Under the pieces are notes generated by a model. The model saw only the letters and a program-made list of their open reading frames with translations, was not told where the DNA came from and ran no database searches. Source: Bacteroidota bacterium (GTDB lineage Bacteria; Bacteroidota; Bacteroidia; Flavobacteriales_E; Vicingaceae). From it: 64,000 nt of DNA. How positions within the stretch are numbered: position 1 is the stretch's first letter; every line of letters begins with the position of its first letter. The stretch is from positions 237,026 to 301,025 of the forward strand of contig JABFGJ010000004.1 in the NCBI GenBank assembly GCA_013112545.1, in the 5' to 3' direction. A program made the translations under genes and the position numbers. Positions 48,235 through 57,500 of the stretch are shown in pieces.

Positions 48235-48984
48235 ATGAGAAAAAATAGAGTTGCCGGAAACTGGAAAATGAATAAATCGCTACAAGAAGGTGAGGAATTG
48301 ACAAAAAATATCATAGCATTAAATGACAATTCAAATGATGTTGAACTCATTATTATTCCGCCATTTGTTCAATTATCAAGTTTGGTTAAGTTAACCCAGA
48401 ACACTGATATTAAAATAGGGTCTCAAAACAACCATGAAGCTAAAAGTGGAGCATATACTGGAGAAATATCAGCAAGCATGTTAAGCGCTTTAGGAGTTTC
48501 TTATGGCCTTGTAGGTCATTCAGAACGAAGGACTTATTTTAATGAAACGAATGAGCAATTACTTGCAAAAACAAAAGCTCTGTTAAGTGAAGGAATCATA
48601 CCGATCTTTTGTTGTGGGGAACATTTAAATGAAAGAAATTCCAATCAACATTTTGTTACTGTTGAAAATCAATTAAACGCTTTAAAAGAACTAACCGCAG
48701 AAGATTTTGCAAAACTGATTATAGCATACGAACCTGTTTGGGCTATAGGAACTGGAGAAACAGCAAGTGCAGAACAAGCGCAAGAAATGCACGCGTTTAT
48801 TCGAAAATACATTTCATCAAATTTTGGCAAAAGCATAGCGGACAATTGTAGTGTTTTATACGGCGGAAGCTGTAAACCATCAAATGCCAAAGAGCTTTTC
48901 GCAATGCCTGATGTGGATGGAGGATTAATCGGTGGAGCCTCATTGGTGGCCGAAGATTTCATAGGAATTAAAAATTCATTTTAA
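48235..48984 (+). CDS. tpiA: Triose-phosphate isomerase
   Basis: The 249-residue TIM barrel has the catalytic Lys in 'VAGNWKMNKS', His in 'GLVGHSERRTYF', Glu in 'IAYEPVWAIGTGETA' and the phosphate loop 'YGGSCKPSNAKELF' with 'GGLIGGASLVAEDF'. It converts glyceraldehyde 3-phosphate and dihydroxyacetone phosphate. It is followed 4 bases later by prmA, and lies in a run of four same-strand genes with short gaps. Confidence 0.96.
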   Translation: MRKNRVAGNWKMNKSLQEGEELTKNIIALNDNSNDVELIIIPPFVQLSSLVKLTQNTDIKIGSQNNHEAKSGAYTGEISASMLSALGVSYGLVGHSERRTYFNETNEQLLAKTKALLSEGIIPIFCCGEHLNERNSNQHFVTVENQLNALKELTAEDFAKLIIAYEPVWAIGTGETASAEQAQEMHAFIRKYISSNFGKSIADNCSVLYGGSCKPSNAKELFAMPDVDGGLIGGASLVAEDFIGIKNSF

Positions 48985-48988
48985 TAAG

Positions 48989-49828
48989 ATGTCATACCTA
49001 GAATGTAAATTTCGATTAAATCCATTTGAGCCTTATAATGAGATAATTGTTGCGCAGTTAAGTGAATTAGGTTTTGAAAGTTTTGCAGAAACTAACGATG
49101 AAGTTTTGGCTTATATCCAGCTTGCCGAATTTAATGAAAGCATAAAAAATGCTTGTTCAGAAATGGCATTCCAAGGGGTTGAAATCGCTTTTGAAATGAA
49201 AGAAATTCCAAAAGAAAACTGGAATCAAAAATGGGAGAATTCTTTTGAACCTGTGTTAATCGATGATTTTTGTATCATTCGTGCTCCATTTCATCAAGCA
49301 AAAAGTGATTTTAAACATGAAATAATTATCGAACCTAAAATGTCTTTCGGAACTGGGCATCATGCTACAACTCAATTGATGGTGAAACTGATGTCGAGTA
49401 TAAAAATAGAAGGTAGTAAGGTTATAGACATGGGAAGTGGAACTGGAGTTTTGGCAATATTAGCCGCCAAAATGAAAGCGAGCCAAGTGGATGCAATTGA
49501 TATCGAAGAATGGGCTTTTGAAAACATTCAAGAAAATATAGAGCGAAATGATACTCTAATGGTAAAGCCTTATTTAGGAGGAGCGGAGGTTTTAAATCAG
49601 ATGAATAAGACTTATGATGTCTTTTTAGCCAACATCAATAAAAATATTTTGTTGCGCGATATTCCTTTATATGATTTAAAAATCAATAAAGGTGGTTCTT
49701 TGCTATTGAGTGGTTTTTTTGTTTTTGATGCTGAAGAATTAGTTTTATTTATGGAGAAAATGAACTATAAACTACTAAGTTCAGATGCTTTACAAGACTG
49801 GTCTTGCTTGCATTTTAAAAAATGCTAG
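48989..49828 (+). CDS. prmA: Ribosomal protein L11 methyltransferase
   Basis: The 279-residue enzyme has an N-terminal substrate-recognition part (about 1-110) and a Rossmann methyltransferase domain: 'IIEPKMSFGTGHHATTQLMVKLM' (PrmA signature with GTGHH), 'VIDMGSGTGVLAILAAKM' (motif I), 'VDAIDIEEWAFENIQENIERND' and 'DVFLANINKNILLRDIPLY'. It trimethylates ribosomal protein L11. It lies 4 bases after tpiA and is followed by a 62-base gap. Confidence 0.93.
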   Translation: MSYLECKFRLNPFEPYNEIIVAQLSELGFESFAETNDEVLAYIQLAEFNESIKNACSEMAFQGVEIAFEMKEIPKENWNQKWENSFEPVLIDDFCIIRAPFHQAKSDFKHEIIIEPKMSFGTGHHATTQLMVKLMSSIKIEGSKVIDMGSGTGVLAILAAKMKASQVDAIDIEEWAFENIQENIERNDTLMVKPYLGGAEVLNQMNKTYDVFLANINKNILLRDIPLYDLKINKGGSLLLSGFFVFDAEELVLFMEKMNYKLLSSDALQDWSCLHFKKC

Positions 49829-49890
49829 ATCTTTTTTTTTGATAAACGATACCAAATCACTTAATTTACATTAATTAACTTGTCTTTGAT

Positions 49891-52800
49891 ATGCGATTCA
49901 ACAGAATTCTATTTCTTACCATTATCACATTGCTAGTGCTGCTATTTAATTCTACACAAGTTAAATCGCAGTCGATTAAAGCCTTCCCAACAGACTCAAT
50001 TGAATTCTTTGAAACCATGGAGGCTTATTTAGTTGAGGCTAGAAAAGAGGGAAAAGATTTCATGAAACAATTTAAAGATGTTTGGTATGGGGGATATTTT
50101 TCTGAAAACCAGCGACAAGGTGTTTATGCAACTACAAATAAAATGCTCAAAAAGAAGCTTAGAGCATTTCCTGATTTTAGAAATTACCTGTTTACGGTTG
50201 GCAGTTTTGTTGTTGATGAAGACCAAACAGAATCAAGTTTTAACTCTTGGCAAGGAATTATCGATCGTTTATTAGAAGACAAACGCAAAAAGAACTTTAC
50301 CGATTTCTTAGAGTTTTGCAATGGGCTTTTTAGAGAAAATGCCATCTATACTTCTGCTTCAACAACTTGGGCGGCAGATAATAGCAATTATATTTTTGAC
50401 TACGATAGCTTGCCAAAAATTACCTTTGAAAAACTTGATTTAGTATGCTATGCCAAAAGGGATAGCCTAAAAATATACAATACCAAAGGTGCTTATTATC
50501 CGACTGAAGAAATGTGGTATGGAGAAAATGGTGTTGTAAATTGGGCAAGAGCAAATTTACTAAGCGACGAAGTATATGCCGAGTTATCACATTATACTAT
50601 TGAAACCCGAAAGTCTGACTATGAAGCGGATTCCGTTGTATTTTACAATAATTTTTATTTAAATGAACCGCTAGTTGGCAAACTGACCGATAAGGTTATG
50701 GCTAACTCTACACCTGAACGAGCTTCTTACCCTCAGTTTGATTCTTATGATAAACGGATTCGCATTGAAAACATAACCCCAGGAGTTAATTTTGATGCGG
50801 GATTTTCTATGGTTGGATCTAAATTATTGGCTCGAGGAGATGAAGAAAAGGATGCTATAATAGAATTTATTCGAAATGACACTTTATTTTTAAAAGCTGC
50901 CTCTGAGAGTTTTTCTATCCGAACCGACCGAATTTCTTCAACAGAAGCTTCTGTTCGAATTTACCTTGGACAAGATTCGCTTTTTCATCCTGGGCTAAAC
51001 ATTAAATATTTAATCGATCAGAAGTTAGTGACCTTGTATCGAGAAAACAAAGGAGTTGCCATAACGCCCTATACCAATTCATTTCACAACTTAGAAATGG
51101 ATTTTGAAGTGTTAAATTGGAAAACAGATGAACCCATTTTGACCTTTACTAACCTTTTAGGAGGAACTAAGACAGATGCTTTTTTTACTTCAGCCAATTT
51201 CTTTAAAGAAGAGTTGTTTGATAAAATAGGAGGGCAGGCTGATGTGAATCCCTTGTTTCGGGTAAAGCGTTTTGTTGACGATAATAATTCTTCCGAATTA
51301 AGCATTCGAAGTTTGGGATATTACATGAATATGGATTATCCAGATGCTCAAAACTTTGTGATTTACCTCAGTAATATGGGATTTGCAACCTTTGATATGG
51401 ACAAGGATTTAGTCGTTATCAAGCAAAAGTTAATTGACTTTGTTCTAGCTAAAACTAGAAAAATTGATTATGATGTAATTAGCATCTATTCTAATGAGTC
51501 AGAAACCTACAATGCTAAAATTAACTTGTTGAACTTTGACTTATCGATTAATGGTATTGATGGAATAGTTGTGAGTGATTCACAACAAGTGGTGATACGG
51601 CCTTCAGCTGGTCAGATTAAAATGAAAAGAGATCGCTTTTTTGAATTTGCAGGAAAAATTCAGGCGGGTCGATTTGAATTTTATGGAAAAGAATTTTCTT
51701 TTGATTATGAGCAATTTAAAGTGAATTTAATCAATGTTGATTCCTTGCAAATTAAAGCTTTATCTGGAGAAAAAGATGCCGAAGGAAAACCAATTTTAAA
51801 ACCGGTAAAAACGGTTATTCAAGATATTAATGGAGACTTATTAATTGATAATCCTTTCAATAAATCAGGGCTTCAAGATTTTCCAGAATACCCTATTTTA
51901 AATAGTAAAGACAACAGTTATGTCTATTATAATAAGAAAGAAATATTAGGAGGGGTTTATAAAAAGAGTAATTTCTATTTTCAAGTTGACCCATTTACCA
52001 TTGATAGTTTAGATAACTTTAGCAATGATCAGTTAAAATTTGACGGAACTTTTAGTTCTGCAGACATATTTCCAGACTTTAGAGAACAATTGAAATTACA
52101 AGAAGATTTCTCATTGGGTTTTATTAGAAATACTCCAGCTGGAGGATATCCAATGTATGGAGGAAAGGGAACATTTGACAATGAAATTCGATTGAGTCAC
52201 AAAGGGCTAAGGGGAGATGGAGTGTTGGATTACGTTACTTCAAAAACTTATTCTAAGGATTTTATATTTTACCCAGATTCGATGCGTACGCTAGCAGACC
52301 AATATTTTGTTGAAAAGCAAAAAGGCGAAATAGAATTTCCTCCTGTAAAAGCTGAAAAAACAAACATGAGGTGGTTGCCTTATAAAGATGTAATGTATGC
52401 AACTACAACAGATGAGGGAATGATTTTTTACGATGAAGACTCAAGATTTCTGGGCACAACTACACTTACACCGTCATTTATGTCTGGGAATGGTGTTTAC
52501 AAATTCATAAGAGCAGAGTTAAGTTCTAAAAAAATGTTTTTTAAATACGAAACTTTTGATGCTGATACTGCTGATTTTGTTTTAAAAGACAACGAAATAG
52601 TTGGAGCTTTTGCATTAAAAACTAAAAACCTAAAAGCACACGTTGATTATAAAGGAAGGTTTGCCGAATTCAAATCAAATGGAAAAGCAGAACCCATTGA
52701 GTTTCCAATCAATCAATACCTTTGCTTTATGGAAGAGTTTAAATGGTATATGGACAATGGCCAAATTGATTTAAAAAGCTCTAAAACCACACAAATTTCT

Positions 52801-54351
52801 GCTGATGTAAGAATGGAAGGTTCTAAATTCATTTCGACTCATCCTGATCAAGATAGTTTGCTTTTTTATGCTCCATTAGCGAGTTATGATTCTAGAAGAC
52901 ATATTATAAAAGCTAAGAACGTTCTGTTCATAAACACAGCAGATGCTAGAGTTTATCCAGATTCTGGTACCGATCTTACGATACAAAAAAAGGCGAATCT
53001 AGAACCGCTTGTAAATTCAACAATCATCACCAACAGTGTTACAGAATACCACAAAGTTTATCAAGCTAATACCAAAATTTTTGGAAGAAAATCTTACACC
53101 TCCTCTGGTTATGTTGATTATGTAGATGAAAATCAAAAAGTACAACCGATTTATTTTGCCAACATTTCTGTTGATACTACAGGTCAAACGACTGCTGTTG
53201 GAGAGATTGAAGATAGCTTAGAGTTTAGTTTAAGCTCAAATTTTGAGTTTGATGGAAAAGTGAAATTATATGGAGGTAAAGAGTTTTTAGTATTTGATGG
53301 AACATCAAGAATATTGCATAGTTGCGATGCTATTGCTCGCCCAAAATTTAAATTTGAAGCAGAAGTGAATCCCATGGATATTTTTATTCCCATTGATTCT
53401 AACATGAGGGATTCTTCAGACGCTGTGCTAGCAACTAGTATTAACCTGAATGTAGATTCTATCTTTTTGTACTCTGCTTTTCTCTCTGGTAGAACAAATT
53501 ATAGCGACATCTATTTATTGCCAACTTATGGTTTTCTGAACTACAATAAAGAGACTAAAGAATATGTGATTTCTTCCAAAGAAAAAATTGCTGAACCATC
53601 ATTGTCGGGTAATTACTTGAAGTTAAACACGAAAGACTGTAAAGTGTATGGAAATGGCTTGATTGATATTGGAGCAAGAACTGGAAACTTAAAGTTTAAT
53701 TCTGCAGGAAATATAGTTCACAATCAAGTAGATAATACTGCTGTGTTTGATTTAGCCATGTCCATTGACTTCTTTTTTGATGATAACTCAATCAAAAAAA
53801 TGGCTGATAACATCAATGAGAATATTAATTTGCAGTCAACTGACTTTAGCAGAGAAACTTTTGTTTCAGGTTTAAAGGAAATTGTAGGAGTTGAAAAGGC
53901 TGATGAACTCGTTTCTCAAATGACTTTAAATGGCAAAATAAAACGGATGCCAGATGAAATTAACAAAAGGCTCTTTTTGAACGATGTTAAATTAAATTGG
54001 GTTGAAGACATTAACTCTTATAAGTCGTTTGGCAAAATTGGAATTTCAAATATTAATAAAGAGGAAGTTAACAAATACGTTGATGGAAAAATCATGATAA
54101 CCAAAAAGAGAAGCGGTGATTTGGTTGATATTTTACTTGAAGTCGATGCTAATACTTGGTACTTTTTCAGCTACAGAAGAGGTTTAATGAAGGTAATTTC
54201 TTCAAACGAAGTTTTTAATACTCAAATTAAAGAATTGAAAAGAGATAAACGAAAGTATCAAAATGCAAAAGGAGAGGAGCCTTTTACATATATGTTTGGG
54301 ACGGAAAAAGATAAACGCGATTTTGAGCGTGATTTTGATAGTGATTTATAA
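49891..54351 (+). CDS. Very large secreted protein of unknown function (1486 residues)
   Basis: A signal peptide (MRFNRILFLTIITLLVLLFNSTQVKSQ) leads a long chain without membrane helices or a clear repeat. The N-terminal third contains helical and beta-rich stretches ('FETMEAYLVEARKEGKDFMKQFKDVWYGGYFSENQRQGVYATTNKMLKKKLRAFPDFRNYL'). Most of the chain then looks beta-rich with many Asp, Asn and Tyr. It ends in a charged tail ('LKRDKRKYQNAKGEEPFTYMFGTEKDKRDFERDFDSDL'). It lacks the C-terminal sorting domain of type IX cargo. I know similar long proteins in Bacteroidota without function. It follows prmA by 62 bases. Confidence 0.8.
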   Translation: MRFNRILFLTIITLLVLLFNSTQVKSQSIKAFPTDSIEFFETMEAYLVEARKEGKDFMKQFKDVWYGGYFSENQRQGVYATTNKMLKKKLRAFPDFRNYLFTVGSFVVDEDQTESSFNSWQGIIDRLLEDKRKKNFTDFLEFCNGLFRENAIYTSASTTWAADNSNYIFDYDSLPKITFEKLDLVCYAKRDSLKIYNTKGAYYPTEEMWYGENGVVNWARANLLSDEVYAELSHYTIETRKSDYEADSVVFYNNFYLNEPLVGKLTDKVMANSTPERASYPQFDSYDKRIRIENITPGVNFDAGFSMVGSKLLARGDEEKDAIIEFIRNDTLFLKAASESFSIRTDRISSTEASVRIYLGQDSLFHPGLNIKYLIDQKLVTLYRENKGVAITPYTNSFHNLEMDFEVLNWKTDEPILTFTNLLGGTKTDAFFTSANFFKEELFDKIGGQADVNPLFRVKRFVDDNNSSELSIRSLGYYMNMDYPDAQNFVIYLSNMGFATFDMDKDLVVIKQKLIDFVLAKTRKIDYDVISIYSNESETYNAKINLLNFDLSINGIDGIVVSDSQQVVIRPSAGQIKMKRDRFFEFAGKIQAGRFEFYGKEFSFDYEQFKVNLINVDSLQIKALSGEKDAEGKPILKPVKTVIQDINGDLLIDNPFNKSGLQDFPEYPILNSKDNSYVYYNKKEILGGVYKKSNFYFQVDPFTIDSLDNFSNDQLKFDGTFSSADIFPDFREQLKLQEDFSLGFIRNTPAGGYPMYGGKGTFDNEIRLSHKGLRGDGVLDYVTSKTYSKDFIFYPDSMRTLADQYFVEKQKGEIEFPPVKAEKTNMRWLPYKDVMYATTTDEGMIFYDEDSRFLGTTTLTPSFMSGNGVYKFIRAELSSKKMFFKYETFDADTADFVLKDNEIVGAFALKTKNLKAHVDYKGRFAEFKSNGKAEPIEFPINQYLCFMEEFKWYMDNGQIDLKSSKTTQISADVRMEGSKFISTHPDQDSLLFYAPLASYDSRRHIIKAKNVLFINTADARVYPDSGTDLTIQKKANLEPLVNSTIITNSVTEYHKVYQANTKIFGRKSYTSSGYVDYVDENQKVQPIYFANISVDTTGQTTAVGEIEDSLEFSLSSNFEFDGKVKLYGGKEFLVFDGTSRILHSCDAIARPKFKFEAEVNPMDIFIPIDSNMRDSSDAVLATSINLNVDSIFLYSAFLSGRTNYSDIYLLPTYGFLNYNKETKEYVISSKEKIAEPSLSGNYLKLNTKDCKVYGNGLIDIGARTGNLKFNSAGNIVHNQVDNTAVFDLAMSIDFFFDDNSIKKMADNINENINLQSTDFSRETFVSGLKEIVGVEKADELVSQMTLNGKIKRMPDEINKRLFLNDVKLNWVEDINSYKSFGKIGISNINKEEVNKYVDGKIMITKKRSGDLVDILLEVDANTWYFFSYRRGLMKVISSNEVFNTQIKELKRDKRKYQNAKGEEPFTYMFGTEKDKRDFERDFDSDL

Positions 54352-54566
54352 AATAAAAACAGCCTATATTGTTGATAAATAAGCTGTTCGGAAATATTAT
54401 TTAGAAATATTTATATTCGTATTTAAAGATTTGCTGCGTTTTATTGTTTTAAGTGTTTAATTTTAACGTTTTTGCACAAAAATATGTTGATGAATAAAAT
54501 GACAAGTAGTCGTATTTTTAAAGAAAGTATAAATCTTTGTGTAATATCCTATAACCTTTACTTTTC

Positions 54567-57500
54567 ATGAGAAGTATCATCTTAATATTACATGTATCAT
54601 TTCTAGTTTTTTCATTAAACTTATCAGCTCAAGATGGATTTAAGTCTGAAGAAGACCTTAAACAAGCTGCTAATAAATTATTTGAAGAAGAGAAATTGGT
54701 AGATGCTGAGCCTTTGTTTGCTCAACTTTTAGCATTATACCCAAAAGACCCAAACTACAATTATAAATATGGCGCTTGTCTATTGGCTACAGATTCGGAT
54801 AAAGAAAAACCTTTAAAGTTCATTGAGTTTGCTACTTCAACACCCGGAGTAGATCCTCTAGCTTTTTATTATTTAGGTAGAACATTTCACTTAAACTATA
54901 ATTTTGCTCAAGCAGTAAAAGCATATTCGAAATTCAAAAACAAAGCAAGTTCAGCCGATAAAGCAAAATATCAGATTGAACGGCAAATAGAAATGTGTAA
55001 AAACGGAAATAATTTACTCAGTAAAATAAACGATGTACAAGTATTAGACAAACAAGTAATAGGAGAAAGTGATTTTTATCGAATTTATGATTTGAAAGGC
55101 ATAGATGGTAATATAATCTCTAAACCTGAAGACTTTATGTCGAAATACGATAAGAAAAATGGCGAAAAATCCATTATTTATTTACCAAAAGGTGCGAAGG
55201 AAGTTTATTATTCTTCTTATGGAAATAAAGGCGAAGCAGGAAGAGATATTTTTAAAGTGGTGCAATTAGGAAGTGGCAAATGGAGTGACCCTGTTAATTT
55301 AGGAAGCTCTATTAATACACCTTACGATGAAAATTATGCCTTTATTCATCCTGATGGCAGAACATTGTATTTCGCCTCAAAAGGACACTCAAGCATGGGA
55401 GGATACGATTTGTTTCAATCCACTTTTGACAACAGCATTAATGATTGGACAGCCCCAGTGAATTTAGATTTTGCTTTTAGCTCTGCCGATGATGATGTAT
55501 TATTTATTACGGACGAAGATAAAGCCTTAGCCTTTTTTGCTTCAAATAGAACCAACGAGGCTGGAAAATTGACTGTTTATAAAGTAAAAGTTGAGAAAAA
55601 AGCTCCAGACTTTGCAATTATTCAAGGTTCGTTTATTGCTGAAAACAATCCAAGCGCTAAGAAAGCAAAAATTACAGTCATTGATAAAGAAAGCAATCAA
55701 ACAATAGGAGTCTATGAAACCGATGCAAATGGAAATTATCAAGTAGAAATTGCAGAAAATGGAGGAACTTATAAGTTCAACATTGAAACTACTGCAGATG
55801 CGCCTTTGCATACAGGTACTGTAACTGTCCCTGAGCAATCTGAATATGCTGTTTTAGGACAAGAATTGAGATTAGTAGGTGAAGGTGAAGCGCAGCAACT
55901 GGTTATTAAAAATATTTTTGACGGATCTGCAAAGCCGATCAATACAAGTGGCCCACAAATTTCCTCTGAATTGTTGCGAAAAAAAGCCAGCTTAGATGTT
56001 AACTTAAATGCTCAGGAAATTCTGGCAATAGAATCTGGGAACAAAGCAATAGCTGAAAATATTAATCAAACAAGCTCAGAAAATACTACAAATCGAGAAC
56101 AAGGTAGCGAGGGAAGTGAAACAAATTTAAATGCAAACAATACATCGAGTAATCAAACTGATAATACTGCTAGCTCAAATGCTTTAAATGCATCAACTTT
56201 AAACACTGAAATTGAAAGTTTAACAAGTAAACTGGAACAACAAAAAAGCGAATCTAAAGCAGCTGAAAATTTTGCCTATCAAGATGCTATGCGTTTAAAA
56301 TCAGAAGCGAATAATTTATTCAGTCAATTAGAAGATTTAAAGAACGATAATACAGCAAACGAAGAGCAAATTACTTTTACTGAGGAAGAAGCCAAACGAT
56401 TTGCATTGCAATCGGCCTATGCTTTGGGTTTAGCTAAAGAGCTAGAAAGTAGAACAGATTTAATCGATGAAAATCAGCAGAAACTAAACTCCGCAAAACA
56501 GAAAGTGAGTTCTAATGAATTAGCTGATGCCGATTTAACCTTTAATGCTGTTAAGAATACCTATGAAAAATCGCCCACAGTAGCAGAATACATCCAAGAT
56601 AAAAAAACAGAATTACAAGAGAAAGTTTTGTTTACGGCAGAACGATTTTCTAGTATTTCAAACAAAAAAAGTGCTTTTGAAACAGATAAAGCAAATTTAG
56701 AAAATCAAATTTCAGCTTTAGAAACTGAAAAAACGACAGCTAATGCCGCTCGTAAAACAGAAATTGACAAGCAAATAAGTGATTATCAACTTGATAAAAA
56801 AGATTTAGAATATCAAATTAATACCATCAACCAGCAATACAACAGTGCTTTGCAAGATGAGTCGGCATTACAGGTAGAGTTAGAGCAATTAGAAAATCTA
56901 GATTATACTTGGAAAGAAACTGACAAAACAGCTATTGCTTCTATTTCAGAAACTGAAAAAGAAAATATTGTAAGTGAAATAAAGAGCTACAGAGACAACA
57001 ATCAGTTAGCATTTAATAAAGATGCTGCTAGTTTAGCTGCTTTGCCTAATTCTGCCGAAAACACTTCGATAGCTGAACTTGAAGACCGCAAGCAAAAGGA
57101 AAATGAATACCAATTAGACGCAAACGAATCAAACATTGCAACTTACAGCAACAATAGCATATCAGAGATAAACAAAGACTTTGAGGGCAAAATCAATTCA
57201 TCAAATTCCATAGCGGATGAAGACTTGAGAAACGCTAAAAAAATAGAGCTTTACAACGATTGGATTAATCAGTTAGACCACAAGCTTGGCGAATCTGAAA
57301 ACCAATTAGCGACAGCAAACCCTGAAGACGAAGCAAGCATAAACGCTGAAATGGAGAGTTTGCTAGTTCAAATAAATGACCTTAAAGCAGAGAAATTAGC
57401 ATTAAGCAATGAAATTGCAGCCAACTCAAATGACGTTACTACGGCAAATACCAATGTAACAAGTAATGCATCAAACTTAAATCGAGTAAATCAAGCTCCA

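Noticed and set aside
54361..54392. AACAGC ... GCTGTT hairpin after the 1486-residue gene as a terminator
   Set aside because: The stem is six bases with a 20-base loop and no T-run, so termination is not supported.
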